Shown here: positions 1-7,689 of the stretch, one piece after another
Numbering within the stretch: the first letter of the stretch is position 1
Layout of the letters: every line of letters starts with the position of its first letter
NCBI GenBank assembly: GCA_030041495.1
Contig: JASHNT010000002.1
Location: 62,001-126,000, forward strand
Direction of reading: 5' to 3'
Length of the DNA: 64,000 bases
DNA from: Bryobacteraceae bacterium
Lineage (GTDB): Bacteria; Acidobacteriota; Terriglobia; Bryobacterales; Bryobacteraceae
Translations under genes and position numbers: made by a program
Notes under the pieces: generated by a model
The model's input: the letters and a program-made list of their open reading frames with translations, nothing else
Told to the model about the DNA's origin: nothing
Database searches by the model: none

Positions 1-1
1 C

Positions 2-925
2 ACCTACGCGCAGGCCATGCGCAGTTACGGCATCGATAAGCCGGATCTTCGCATTCCGCCCTTCCACTGCGTCGAAGATTTATTCCAGGGCCAGAATCTG
101 ACGCTGGAGGGATTACCTCTGGTGGCGATCGCGATCCCGAAAACGGGAACGGTGTCGCGCAAGGAGCGTGACGATTTGAAAGCCTTCGGAAGCGAGCGCG
201 GGCTGCGCGTCTACGACGACGTCAAGCGGCTGGATCGCGATTTTCCGGAAGCGATGGCCGAGGTTCGCAAGCGCGCAACCGCAACCGAAGAAGACTTGCT
301 GCTGCTCGCCGGATGGGCTGGCGAGCCGAAGGGCCAGCGGCCCGATGAGAGCGTGCTGATGGCTTGCGGCCAGCTTCGCTTGCACGCCGCGCAAAAGTAC
401 AACGACCGCCATAAGCTGCTGGACCCCAAAAATTTCCAATTCCTCTGGGTGGTCGATTTCCCGATGTTCGAATGGGACGACGAAGAAAACCGCTGGAACG
501 CCGCGCACCATCCCTTCACTTCCGTCCACGACGAAGATATCGATAAGCTCACCTCCGATCCGGCGCACTGCCGCGCCAAATCCTACGACCTGGTGTTGAA
601 CGGAACGGAGCTCGGTTCGGGCTCCATTCGTATCCACCGCCGTGACGTGCAGTCCAAGGTTTTCTCGGCCCTCAGCTTCACCGAGGAAGAAGCTCGCAAG
701 CGCTTCGGCTTCCTGCTCGAAGCCCTGGAATACGGTGCTCCGCCCCACGGCGGCATCGCGCTCGGCCTCGATCGTCTGGTAATGATCCTGGCCGGGGAAA
801 CTTCCATCCGCGAGGTCATTCCGTTCCCCAAAACCGCCAAGGGCACCGATCTCATGTGCGAAGCCCCGGCGGAGGTTCCGGAACGCCAGTTGCGCGAGCT
901 CGGAATCAGCATCCGCAAAAGCTAG
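2..925 (+). CDS. aspS: Aspartyl-tRNA synthetase, C-terminal part (5' end outside window)
   Basis: This is a class II aminoacyl-tRNA synthetase that charges tRNA-Asp (or Asp/Asn) with aspartate in the cytoplasm. The frame is already open at the first bases of the window, reading [10 protein letters not shown], so the gene starts upstream and only about 307 C-terminal residues are seen. The bacterial insertion domain lies in the first half. It is followed by the catalytic signatures [18 protein letters not shown] and the motif 3 region [13 protein letters not shown], with the usual AspRS tail [17 protein letters not shown]. The gene is followed by a convergent small zinc-ribbon gene. Identification is secure; discriminating versus non-discriminating specificity cannot be told from this part. 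Confidence 0.97.
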   Translation, partial: TYAQAMRSYGIDKPDLRIPPFHCVEDLFQGQNLTLEGLPLVAIAIPKTGTVSRKERDDLKAFGSERGLRVYDDVKRLDRDFPEAMAEVRKRATATEEDLLLLAGWAGEPKGQRPDESVLMACGQLRLHAAQKYNDRHKLLDPKNFQFLWVVDFPMFEWDDEENRWNAAHHPFTSVHDEDIDKLTSDPAHCRAKSYDLVLNGTELGSGSIRIHRRDVQSKVFSALSFTEEEARKRFGFLLEALEYGAPPHGGIALGLDRLVMILAGETSIREVIPFPKTAKGTDLMCEAPAEVPERQLRELGISIRKS

Positions 926-960
926 CCCGCGGAGCTCTGATCGCCGGCCGCATGCGTCGC

Positions 961-1221
961 TCAGTTCACCCTGGTGGTCCAGCTCGCGCTTCCACAACCG
1001 CTACATTGCCGGGCGTTCCGGTTTAGCGGCGCGCCACAGCGAAGGCATACGTTGGAAGAGGGCTTCGCGGCGCGGATACGCTCGAGAAACACGAACACGC
1101 CGATGGCTGCCAGAAACAGCGCGACCATCACCCAAGAACCGGTGTAATAGTACAAGGTGAGCGTCGCCGCAACCGCCGCCGTTGCGATCAGCCACCGCTT
1201 TGGCCTTCGGGAATCTTCCAT
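961..1221 (-). CDS. Small membrane protein with C-terminal zinc ribbon
   Basis: An 86-residue protein of unknown function. Residues about 10-45 are hydrophobic and contain two closely spaced membrane segments (LIATAAVAATLTLYYYTGSW and VMVALFLAAIGVFVFL). The tail has two CxxC pairs, CLRCGAPLN and CSGCGSASW, typical of a short zinc ribbon facing the cytoplasm. It is convergent with aspS and has no obvious operon partner. The ATG at 1221 has only a weak ribosome site. The zinc-ribbon architecture supports a real protein; no role is assigned. Confidence 0.6.
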   Translation of the reverse strand: MEDSRRPKRWLIATAAVAATLTLYYYTGSWVMVALFLAAIGVFVFLERIRAAKPSSNVCLRCGAPLNRNARQCSGCGSASWTTRVN

Positions 1222-1366
1222 GGTGCGAGGTACAGTCTCAAACTAGCAGATGGCGGACGCTCCAATGCCCGCCGCGACTTTGTCTGCTCTGTGGCCAGGT
1301 GCCAGTCAAACCCTTGCCGGGCTCCTAAGCTAGCGGTCTGGCTCTGAAGGGCAGCCCGTTTCATAG

Positions 1367-1640
1367 CTACAGCGGCTTCACGAGAAGGCCCGGAATATTG
1401 CGCAGGCCGCGACGATTCAGGCCCGCGAGCGGGAGGTTTACTATTCCGATCTACCCAATGACGGCGAAGCTGAAGTGTTAGAGCGCGTCCGAGGCGGGAT
1501 TGAGGTCCTTGTGGAACAAGGAATGAAACCCGTTGCGGTGATCAGGGTTCCGTCAATCCTCGGCCGGAACATATCGGGCGTCATAGGTCAGATGGATTTG
1601 CGCGATATGCTTCGATCGTATGTCGGCTCAATGTTAGCGG
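1367..1640 (+). pseudogene. Possible remnant of a Phd/YefM-like antitoxin
   Basis: An open frame running from a stop at 1364 encodes a coding-like stretch containing VYYSDLPNDGEAEVLERV, then GGIEVLVEQGMKPVAVIRV and GRNISGVIG. The order 'ERV..G.E.(I/V)(L/V)..G.KPVAVIR' resembles the core of Phd-type antitoxins. There is no convincing start codon with a ribosome site, and the rest of the frame runs antisense into the HTTM gene, so the C-terminus is not natural. No toxin follows. I treat it as a decayed fragment, with a chance meaning remaining possible. The surrounding interval 1222-1633 holds nothing else I can support. Confidence 0.3.
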
Positions 1641-3055
1641 CTACTCCTGAGCAGCGACTTGCGCCGCGGGGCCGTCAACTTCGTAATCCACGACGCCGGC
1701 AGCAGCGAGCGCTGCACGGTACCCAGATCTACGTTGGGATCGATCATCGGCTGCTCGCGCCGCCCGTTCAGCGATAAATTGATCTCCGCGCGCACCTCCA
1801 GGCGGCGATGCCCGGGCTTGGTCTCCTGATCGGCCAGGTAATGCGCGAACTGCAGAATCATGTCCGGGCGCAGAGCCATCTCCATGTACTGCCAGTGCGG
1901 CAGGTAGCGAGGAATGTTGGCTTCCCAGGACGTACCCGTCTCGGGATCGGTCAGCAGGAACGCCATACTCCCCTCCTTCGCGTGCAGCTTCATGCGCCAG
2001 GAAAAACGATGCCCCTGCTCGGTCCAGGCGACATTGCCGGGATACAGCCAGTGGCGCAGTGGAACCAGCACTTGGATCGCGAAGTACACGGTCAGGGCTG
2101 CGGTTGTCGCGGCTCGAAACTGCACCGCGAAGGCCGCGGGCGCGGCTGGAGCAGACGCCGGACTGCCTCCCAGACGTCGCACGATCCAGGCGATCGCGCG
2201 CCGCGGCCAATCCGGCTCGAAGTAGAGAGCCGTCATCGCCGTCGCGAACCACGGAAAAATTCCGATGTCGAACAGGTTCAGATTGGTCAGATGGAACAGC
2301 GCCAGAGCGGCGAACATCCACGGGCGCGTCTTGCGCCACAGCAGCAGCGGCACCGCGAACAGGTCCAGAAACAGGCCAGAATAACTGAAGAACATTGCCA
2401 GCCAAACCTCGTTGCGGAACGCCGCCAGAATCGGGAAGTTGCGCAGATCGTTAGGCAGCCAGATCCGCAGCGGCCAGCCTTGCAGCCAATCGAAATTGAG
2501 TTTGGCGATGCCGCCGTAGAAGTAGACGAAGCCCATTTGCGCACGCAGAATCCACAGGCTCCACGCTGGCGCGAAGTCCGAGCCGATTTCCGGGCGCAAC
2601 CACGCATCCACCGATAGCTTCCGGTTTGCTGGAACAAAAATCATGAGGAAGCTGACCAGCGACACGAAATAGTAATGGTTCAGGTACAGCGCTTCCTCCA
2701 GCAGAAACATGTAAGTGAAGCCGAGGAAGAAGACGACGGCGCTGATGCGGTAAGCGAAACCGATCAGGATGAAGAAAGCCGCCATACCCAGGACCCCGAA
2801 CAGCGCGTACATGCCGGCCGGGGGCAGGGGATGCAGCCACTCGAAACCGTAGTAGGTGAAGTGGAAGCGCGGGCGGATGAACTCCATCTCGATCCAGCCG
2901 TTCTTGAAGAAAGCAATGACGTCGGCCAGCAAAATCGCGCCGAACAGAACGCGAATGTAGACCAGCGAGGCGATGTCGACAGGAGCGAACAGCTGCGCGG
3001 CGAAGGCACGGGTGTTCGAGCGTTCTAAAGAGCCTGCTGTATCCGCGGGGGTCAA
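1634..3055 (-). CDS. HTTM-domain membrane protein (vitamin K-dependent gamma-carboxylase-like)
   Basis: A 473-residue integral membrane protein of the HTTM family, the bacterial relatives of vitamin K-dependent gamma-glutamyl carboxylase. The N-terminal half has several membrane helices (from about residue 30 to 300) and family hallmarks: YLNHYYFVSLVSFLM, then GFVYFYGGIAKLNFDWLQGW. The C-terminal third is a soluble domain (about residues 330-473) with the pattern FSWRMKLHAKEG. In bacteria the reaction is mostly unproven; the fold suggests quinol-linked chemistry on a protein or small substrate. No peptide substrate gene is adjacent. The gene stands alone, 62 bases from the neighbouring seven-helix protein gene. 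Confidence 0.85.
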   Translation of the reverse strand: MTPADTAGSLERSNTRAFAAQLFAPVDIASLVYIRVLFGAILLADVIAFFKNGWIEMEFIRPRFHFTYYGFEWLHPLPPAGMYALFGVLGMAAFFILIGFAYRISAVVFFLGFTYMFLLEEALYLNHYYFVSLVSFLMIFVPANRKLSVDAWLRPEIGSDFAPAWSLWILRAQMGFVYFYGGIAKLNFDWLQGWPLRIWLPNDLRNFPILAAFRNEVWLAMFFSYSGLFLDLFAVPLLLWRKTRPWMFAALALFHLTNLNLFDIGIFPWFATAMTALYFEPDWPRRAIAWIVRRLGGSPASAPAAPAAFAVQFRAATTAALTVYFAIQVLVPLRHWLYPGNVAWTEQGHRFSWRMKLHAKEGSMAFLLTDPETGTSWEANIPRYLPHWQYMEMALRPDMILQFAHYLADQETKPGHRRLEVRAEINLSLNGRREQPMIDPNVDLGTVQRSLLPASWITKLTAPRRKSLLRSSR

Positions 3056-3089
3056 CGAGGCATGCTACCACTGTCGGCAAGCGCCGGGC

Positions 3090-3119
3090 AAGACTCGAAA
3101 GTTTAAGACTCGAAAGTTT
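3090..3119. repeat. Two perfect 15-bp direct repeats
   Basis: The unit AAGACTCGAAAGTTT occurs twice in immediate succession in the short gap between the HTTM gene start and the end of the 240-residue membrane protein gene. It is a small local duplication with no assigned role. Confidence 0.8.
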
Positions 3120-3840
3120 AAGAAGGAGTCGTCAACGCGTCCGGCGGGGCAGCGTTTTGGGGAGGCGCCCTTCGCGCCGTCTTTGGACGGAATAACCAGC
3201 ACCACAGAGCAAATGCCGCAATATGCGCCATCGCCGCAAATATATCCACTGGCCAGCGGTTTTGTTCCGAGAGCCACTGGCGCGCGCCCCAGGCGATTGC
3301 GGCGCTGGAGGTGAGGATCCCGAGCCCGATGCTGAGCGTAACTAGCTGTGGATCACGGCGGCGCCGGCTCGCCAGTAGTGCCGCCCACAAGACCAGATTC
3401 ATGATCGCCGCACCGAAGTTCCAGATCTGGCTGGCATGGTTGAACCACTGGCTGTCAAAGTACCCGTGCACCCTGCCGTGGTGATAACGCAGGAGGGCGA
3501 AGGGCAGCAGCAAGGCCACACTGACGATTCCGCCGATGGTCTTGGACGCCTTGCCTCGCATCGGGCTCTCCCGGAGAGCCTCAAAGGTGAGCACAATCAC
3601 CAATAGGAAGAGGAGTAAATCAAGGGCGACCCTATCGGTCCAATACAAGGTGCGATAAGCAGGACTCCTCCAACCAAGGCGGTAGTACGCTGCTGACTCA
3701 ATTACATCCAGTAATGCCGTCGCAGCAATGTAGGTTGAAAAAAGAATTCGCTTACGGAACGGCCCACATATGAGCAGGGCCAGCAGAACCAACTCTAGGG
3801 CGGTGTCGAGGTGATAGAGGGCTTGGGTGAAGGAACTCAT
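3118..3840 (-). CDS. Multi-pass membrane protein of unknown function
   Basis: A 240-residue protein with about seven hydrophobic segments (near residues 12-30, 33-52, 70-88, 105-122, 143-160, 168-186 and 200-218) and an alanine/proline-rich cytoplasmic-looking tail. I recognise no catalytic motif. It lies 42 bases downstream of the repeat-peptide gene (3883-4227) on the same strand, so the two are probably co-transcribed. A role in handling, sensing or exporting that peptide is possible but is only inferred from neighbourhood. Confidence 0.65.
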   Translation of the reverse strand: MSSFTQALYHLDTALELVLLALLICGPFRKRILFSTYIAATALLDVIESAAYYRLGWRSPAYRTLYWTDRVALDLLLFLLVIVLTFEALRESPMRGKASKTIGGIVSVALLLPFALLRYHHGRVHGYFDSQWFNHASQIWNFGAAIMNLVLWAALLASRRRRDPQLVTLSIGLGILTSSAAIAWGARQWLSEQNRWPVDIFAAMAHIAAFALWCWLFRPKTARRAPPQNAAPPDALTTPS

Positions 3841-3882
3841 GACCCGGCCCCCGGATAGCCCGAGAGCCGGGTGGAATCTTGA

Positions 3883-4227
3883 TTACTGCAACGAAAGGTG
3901 AGAGGGTACGAAGGCGATGCGGATGTTGGTACCATCCTCTTCGTCATCCGGGGGAGGAGGATTCCCGGCAAGCCTGATGTTGGTACCATCCTCTTCGTCA
4001 TCCGGGGGAGGAGGATTCCCGGCAAGCTTGACGTTGGTACCATCTTCTTCATCATCGGGCGGCGGAGGATTACCCGCCAAAGTCGTTCCGCTCGGTGCGG
4101 TCGTCACGCTCGGTACGGTCGCTTTCGACACATCACTGCGGTAAGCCATGGCGCTAACTGCAAGCGCCAAAACAAACGCCAAGGAAATTGTAGCACAAAT
4201 CGCGAACAGCCCACGGGGCTTAGTCAT
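3883..4227 (-). CDS. Small exported protein with three 18-residue tandem repeats
   Basis: A 114-residue protein of unknown function. MTKPRG followed by a long hydrophobic stretch ending SAMAYR forms a clear signal peptide or membrane anchor (about residues 6-29). A Thr/Ser/Ala linker follows (about 35-49). Then come three back-to-back 18-mers at residues 50-67, 68-85 and 86-103: LAGNPPPPDDEEDGTNVK once and the same unit ending NIR twice. A short tail IAFVPSHLSLQ closes the protein. Each unit has a GN turn, a tetra-proline run, a DDEED acid patch and a GTN end. I chose ATG 4227; the frame is open four codons further to a TTG at 4239. Divergent Phe/Val-rich alternatives on the opposite strand are artefacts of the repeat. 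It could be a secreted structural, metal-binding or signalling peptide, or a multi-core modified peptide precursor, but no modifying enzyme is adjacent. Confidence 0.7.
   Translation of the reverse strand: MTKPRGLFAICATISLAFVLALAVSAMAYRSDVSKATVPSVTTAPSGTTLAGNPPPPDDEEDGTNVKLAGNPPPPDDEEDGTNIRLAGNPPPPDDEEDGTNIRIAFVPSHLSLQ
3919..4080 (-). repeat. Three 54-bp in-frame tandem repeats inside the repeat-peptide gene
   Basis: The DNA coding for the three 18-residue units is itself repeated. The two units nearest the 3' end are almost base-for-base identical. The first unit differs at several synonymous third positions yet keeps 16 of 18 residues, with conservative V/I and K/R changes at the end. This pattern suggests an old duplication held by selection on the protein plus a recent duplication. 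Confidence 0.85.
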
Positions 4228-4292
4228 TCCAAACACCAACCTTTACCGTTCCGCGAGGAACTAAACTTACTGCGTTCTAAAAAGAACATCCT

Positions 4293-4345
4293 AATAGTAC
4301 TAAGGCGTCGCCTAGGTAAGAATATAGGATTTTCCCTTAGTACCA
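4293..4345 (-). promoter_or_regulatory. Candidate operator region with nested palindromes upstream of the repeat-peptide gene
   Basis: The 143-base gap upstream of the repeat-peptide gene is AT-richer than its surroundings. It holds an inverted pair GTACTAAGG (4297-4305) and CCTTAGTAC (4335-4343). Between them lie the 11-base palindrome AGGCGTCGCCT (4303-4313), the CCTAGG palindrome (4311-4316) and a near-palindrome TAGGATTTTCCCTTA (4325-4339). Such packed symmetry suggests binding of a dimeric regulator, for example of LuxR type. This is inference from symmetry alone; no promoter boxes are claimed. Confidence 0.45.
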
Positions 4346-4382
4346 ACTTGGTTCTAGTTCCGATTGGATTCTTGCGGAAGGT

Positions 4383-4715
4383 TCAGTTCTTGCGGAAGGC
4401 GTGGACCGCCAGCAGGCAGGCGATGTAAATGTTGACGAAGCCCAGGCCGGTGATGGCACCCTTGAAGGCGCCTTGCTGCCAGAGGTTTTGGAGGAATGGC
4501 GTAAGTGTTTGAAACCAATTTAGATTCCAGCTCTCGGTCCAGGGGAAGAGGGTCAGGAAAATGCCGATCTCAAAAGTAAACAGCGCCACTGAGATGCGCA
4601 GCAAGCGCCGCTGCCAGCCGATCATGGGCCTCGGATTCGGCGCAGCGCCTGGGTCCGAGTGCGAATTCGAATCAGGGGCCGTGAGCCCGCTGGGAGGTTG
4701 CGGGCTTAGGGACAT
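4383..4715 (-). CDS. Small two-helix membrane protein, unknown function
   Basis: A 110-residue protein with a Pro/Ser-rich soluble N-terminus (about residues 1-30) and two hydrophobic segments (LLRISVALFTFEIGIFLTLF and GAITGLGFVNIYIACLLAV). Its ATG overlaps the rnhB stop region by 10 bases, so it is translationally linked to the ribosomal/tRNA-modification operon. I recognise no family; it may be a lineage-specific conserved hypothetical protein. Confidence 0.6.
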   Translation of the reverse strand: MSLSPQPPSGLTAPDSNSHSDPGAAPNPRPMIGWQRRLLRISVALFTFEIGIFLTLFPWTESWNLNWFQTLTPFLQNLWQQGAFKGAITGLGFVNIYIACLLAVHAFRKN

Positions 4716-5383
4716 GCAAACAACTCACATTGTTGAAGTTGTGGAGGGCCGGCGGGGGTGGGATAGCCGCTCCAAAAGGTCAACCGATGGCGGCTGCGCA
4801 CCGGCTCGAAACTGAAACGATGGATGGCGGTTGGCCCCAGACGGTCGAGCGCCGCAAGATGGTCCGGTGTCCCATATCCCTTATTTTGTCCTAGAGCGTA
4901 TTCAGGGAAAACCCTATCCCACGATAAAAGGACGCGGTCGCGTGCGACTTTGGCCAGGATCGACGCGGCGGCGATGGAGAAGGAAAGGGCATCGCCGCGA
5001 ATCAGGGCGACCTGGGGCAGAGCGACATCGATACGAATGGCGTCGATAAGCAGATGATCGCACCGGCCCGAAATCCGTTCCACGGCACGGCGCATGGCCA
5101 GGCGCGAGGCCTCCAGGATGTTCCAGCGGTCGATCTCGAACGCGTCCGCCGCCCCGATCGCCCAGGCGCGGGCGCGTTCGCGAATGCGCTCGGCCAAAAT
5201 CTCACGCCGCTCCGGATCCAGCGCTTTGCTGTCGTCCAGCCCGCGGATCGGCCGCTCCGGGTCGAGCACCACGGCCGCCGCGAACACCGGTCCGAATAAG
5301 GCTCCCCTTCCGGCTTCATCGACCCCCGCGACGGCGCAAAAGCCGGCGCGCCGCAGGGCTCGCTCATGGCGGCTGGTGGGCAT
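4706..5383 (-). CDS. rnhB: Ribonuclease HII
   Basis: A 225-residue cytoplasmic nuclease that removes ribonucleotides and RNA from RNA/DNA hybrids. The N-terminus shows the family signature VDEAGRGALFGPVFAAAV with catalytic Asp and Glu at about residues 21-22; LLIDAI further on carries another catalytic Asp, and DRVLLSWD follows in the usual position. Length is normal. It lies downstream of rplS, an order (trmD-rplS-rnhB) common in many bacteria. The C-terminal 25 residues extend beyond the usual end and overlap the next gene. Confidence 0.95.
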   Translation of the reverse strand: MPTSRHERALRRAGFCAVAGVDEAGRGALFGPVFAAAVVLDPERPIRGLDDSKALDPERREILAERIRERARAWAIGAADAFEIDRWNILEASRLAMRRAVERISGRCDHLLIDAIRIDVALPQVALIRGDALSFSIAAASILAKVARDRVLLSWDRVFPEYALGQNKGYGTPDHLAALDRLGPTAIHRFSFEPVRSRHRLTFWSGYPTPAGPPQLQQCELFACP

Positions 5384-5402
5384 GGAGACGGGAGCTCGAG
5401 GC

Positions 5403-5765
5403 CTATTTCTGTTCCGGCTTCGATTCCCGCTCGCGCAGACGTGCTGCCTTGCCCTTCAGATCCCGCAGGTAATACAGCTTGGCGCGGCGCACGCGTCCGG
5501 TGCGCACCACATCGATGTGATCCACTACTGGAGCCTGCAGCGGGAAGATGCGCTCCACGCCCTGCCCGAAGCTGACCTTGCGTACGGTGACGGACTTGCC
5601 CATGCCGGTGTTGTGTTGGGCGATGACGGTGCCTTCAAACGCCTGCAAGCGTTCCTTGTCTCCTTCCTTGATCTTGACGTGGACGCGGATGGTGTCTCCC
5701 GGGCGGAAATCCGGATGGTTGCGCTGGTTCTTCACCAGAATCTTGTTCAACAGGGGGTGGTTCAT
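5403..5765 (-). CDS. rplS: 50S ribosomal protein L19
   Basis: A 120-residue ribosomal protein at the 30S-50S interface. The sequence matches L19 along its length: [43 protein letters not shown] and [18 protein letters not shown]. The ATG at 5765 is chosen because it gives the standard N-terminus and is preceded by GAGGACAAGCAA. An upstream in-frame extension to 5849 would run into trmD and is not expected. It is 17 bases downstream of trmD in the same operon. Confidence 0.97.
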   Translation of the reverse strand: MNHPLLNKILVKNQRNHPDFRPGDTIRVHVKIKEGDKERLQAFEGTVIAQHNTGMGKSVTVRKVSFGQGVERIFPLQAPVVDHIDVVRTGRVRRAKLYYLRDLKGKAARLRERESKPEQK

Positions 5766-5782
5766 TTGCTTGTCCTCAACTC

Positions 5783-6469
5783 TTAAGAAACTTGTAATAA
5801 ATCCGGCCTCAGCCGCGCCGTCTTTTCGATCGCGGCGCTCCTTCGCCATTTCCGGATCGCTTCATGGTTGCCGCTCAACAGAGTCTCCGGAACCTTCCAG
5901 CCCCGGAACTCCGCCGGCCGCGTGTATTGCGGGCAATCCAGCAAGCCTTCCTCTCCAAAACTCTCGAACACGGCCGAGTCCTGGTTTCCCAGGACGCCTT
6001 CCTGCAGCCGCGCCACAACGTCGATGACCACGGCCGCGGCCAGCTCCCCGCCGCTCAGCACGAAGTCTCCGATCGACAACTCCTCGTCGGCCAGATGCTC
6101 GGCTACGCGCTCATCCACGCCTTCGTACCGGCCGCAGATCAGCAACAACTCCTTCGCGCGAGCCAGTTCACGCGCCCGCGCCTGATCGAACTTCCGGCCC
6201 TGGGCCGAGAGCAGGATCACCCTCCGGTCCGGTGTTCGTTCCGGCCAGATGGACTCAACCGCTTCAAACAAGGGCTCCGGCTTCAGCACCATTCCTTCGC
6301 CGCCGCCGAAGGGGCGGTCGTCAACGGTCCGGTGCCGGTCGCGGGTCCATTGCCGGAGGTCGTGAATCTCGATTCCGATCCGGCCGGATTCCCTTGCTCT
6401 TTGAATGATACCGTGATCCAGGGGTCCGTGGAAAAACTCGGGGAAGATGGTGAGAATGTGGAAGGTCAT
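5783..6469 (-). CDS. trmD: tRNA (guanine-N1)-methyltransferase
   Basis: This enzyme methylates G37 of tRNAs with S-adenosylmethionine and prevents frameshifting. The 228-residue product begins [13 protein letters not shown], the normal TrmD start. It shows the SPOUT/trefoil-knot signatures [14 protein letters not shown] and [20 protein letters not shown], and [18 protein letters not shown]. The frame is open upstream to 6529, but the family N-terminus fixes ATG 6469. It sits between rimM and rplS in the standard rpsP-rimM-trmD-rplS order. Confidence 0.97.
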   Translation of the reverse strand: MTFHILTIFPEFFHGPLDHGIIQRARESGRIGIEIHDLRQWTRDRHRTVDDRPFGGGEGMVLKPEPLFEAVESIWPERTPDRRVILLSAQGRKFDQARARELARAKELLLICGRYEGVDERVAEHLADEELSIGDFVLSGGELAAAVVIDVVARLQEGVLGNQDSAVFESFGEEGLLDCPQYTRPAEFRGWKVPETLLSGNHEAIRKWRRSAAIEKTARLRPDLLQVS

Positions 6470-6573
6470 CGCTGCCCGAGGCTCGCCGGCACAGGGCCGG
6501 AGCGGCACCTCAATCAAAGTAGGAGCCACCTTCTGTCCCGCCGCTCCAGGCTCCGTTGTGCCGGCGGTTCCTA

Positions 6574-7071
6574 TTAAAGTTCTGTTAATCCCTCTGGCAG
6601 CTTAGCACGGATGATTTTATGCGCGATATCGATTTCCCGGCAGATGGAGCGCGCCAAGGGAACCAGCACCTCGCGGCCATCCGCATCCACTTCGAGCAGC
6701 GGTGCGCCGCCGTATTCCTGAATCCCGCGCACCGTGCCCAGCAGCCGGCTTTTCTCTTCGTCCCACACCGTGCAGCCAATCAGTTCCGTGTGCAGATACT
6801 CGCCCACTTCCGGCTGCACCAGGTCAGCCGGCGGCACAAGTATATCCGCGCCTTCCCACGCTTCGGCTTGGGAAATGGAATCGATACCGGCGAGCTTCAG
6901 CACCGGCGTGCCGTCATGCAGCCAAACGGATTCCACGCGCGTAATACGAGCGTGCGGGCCCTTTTGCAGCTTTACCTCGCCCAGCCGCTCCGCGCGTCCC
7001 GCTTGCCTGCTAAAGATTTCAGCCTTGAGCTCGCCCAGCCTTCCTCGCGTCCGGCCCAGGCGCCCGACCAA
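6574..7071 (-). CDS. rimM: 16S rRNA processing protein RimM
   Basis: A 165-residue ribosome-maturation factor that helps assemble the 30S head domain. The N-terminus GRLGRTRGRLGELKAEIF matches the RimM start. The C-terminal PRC-barrel region includes EYLHTELIGCTVWDEE, LGTVRGIQEYGGAPLLEV and REVLVPLARSI. No ATG is available at the right place; TTG 7071 with nearby GGGGA is taken, and the true N-terminus may be a few residues longer. It lies 20 bases after khpA. Confidence 0.93.
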   Translation of the reverse strand: MVGRLGRTRGRLGELKAEIFSRQAGRAERLGEVKLQKGPHARITRVESVWLHDGTPVLKLAGIDSISQAEAWEGADILVPPADLVQPEVGEYLHTELIGCTVWDEEKSRLLGTVRGIQEYGGAPLLEVDADGREVLVPLARSICREIDIAHKIIRAKLPEGLTEL

Positions 7072-7091
7072 TCCCCACGCAGCGTCCTCGG

Positions 7092-7331
7092 TTATTCGAG
7101 AATCTCCAGCGTGAACCGGCGGTTCAATTTCATGCCGGCGGCGCCCAGCAAAGTCCGGATGGACCGCGCCGTTCGCCCCTGCTTGCCAATGACCTTGCCG
7201 AGATCGGTTGGCGCCACACGCAACTCGAGGACTGTGACCTGTTCGCCTTGTACTTCGCGAACCGACACTTCATCTGGAATATCCACAAGCGCTTTGGCGA
7301 TCTCTGTCACCAAGTCTTTCACCCGTTTCAC
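7092..7331 (-). CDS. khpA: KH-domain RNA-binding protein KhpA
   Basis: A 79-residue single KH-domain protein (YlqC/KhpA family) that binds RNA, probably with a KhpB partner, in RNA metabolism. The conserved GxxG loop is seen as [19 protein letters not shown], followed by the short C-terminal strand FTLEILE. Its position between rpsP and rimM is the usual one for this family. Confidence 0.93.
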   Translation of the reverse strand: MKRVKDLVTEIAKALVDIPDEVSVREVQGEQVTVLELRVAPTDLGKVIGKQGRTARSIRTLLGAAGMKLNRRFTLEILE

Positions 7332-7391
7332 CCTCCTGTTGCACTGATTCTAACAGATCAGGCGAGCTTTGTATGCAGGGCGGCGCTTTTT

Positions 7392-7637
7392 TTACGCTGC
7401 CGGGGCAGGATTGGTCTTGAGCAGGCGAGCCACGGTGTCCGAAGGCCGCGCACCGCTCTTGATCCAGTGCGCAATGCGCTCATGATTCAAGCTCACGGCC
7501 TTGGGCTTGGCTACTGGGTTATATGTGCCCACTACTTCCACAGCGCGGCTGTCGCGTGCGCGTTCCTTATCGATCACCACCACGCGGTAGGCGGGACTTT
7601 TCTTGGCGCCGAACCGCGCCAGACGAATCATCAGCAT
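7392..7637 (-). CDS. rpsP: 30S ribosomal protein S16
   Basis: An 81-residue ribosomal protein needed for 30S assembly. IRLARFGAKKSPAYRVVV, RDSRAVEVVGTYNP and HWIKSGARPSDTVARLL are the classical S16 blocks in order. Two ATGs lie two codons apart (7637 and 7631); either is possible. It follows ffh by 52 bases and starts the rpsP-khpA-rimM-trmD-rplS run. Confidence 0.97.
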   Translation of the reverse strand: MLMIRLARFGAKKSPAYRVVVIDKERARDSRAVEVVGTYNPVAKPKAVSLNHERIAHWIKSGARPSDTVARLLKTNPAPAA

Positions 7638-7689
7638 TTGGTCGAGTTACTCCTTGAATGGATCAGTAACCATTATTGCCCAAAAACAG

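Noticed and set aside
1808-2617. Long plus-strand frames opposite the HTTM gene, and similar long antisense frames opposite ffh, ABC-F, DUF1592, DUF1552, PQQ and amidohydrolase genes
   Set aside because: GC-rich third positions open antisense frames; none shows domain motifs, while the opposite strand does.
3917-4144. Plus-strand frame rich in SSSSSGGGGFPASL repeats opposite the repeat-peptide gene
   Set aside because: It is the antisense reading of the 54-bp repeats; it lacks a ribosome site, and the minus-strand frame has a signal peptide.
3883-4227. Lanthipeptide or graspetide precursor
   Set aside because: No Cys, no LanM/ATP-grasp ligase gene within the window, and a Sec-type signal in place of a cytoplasmic leader; kept only as an open possibility.
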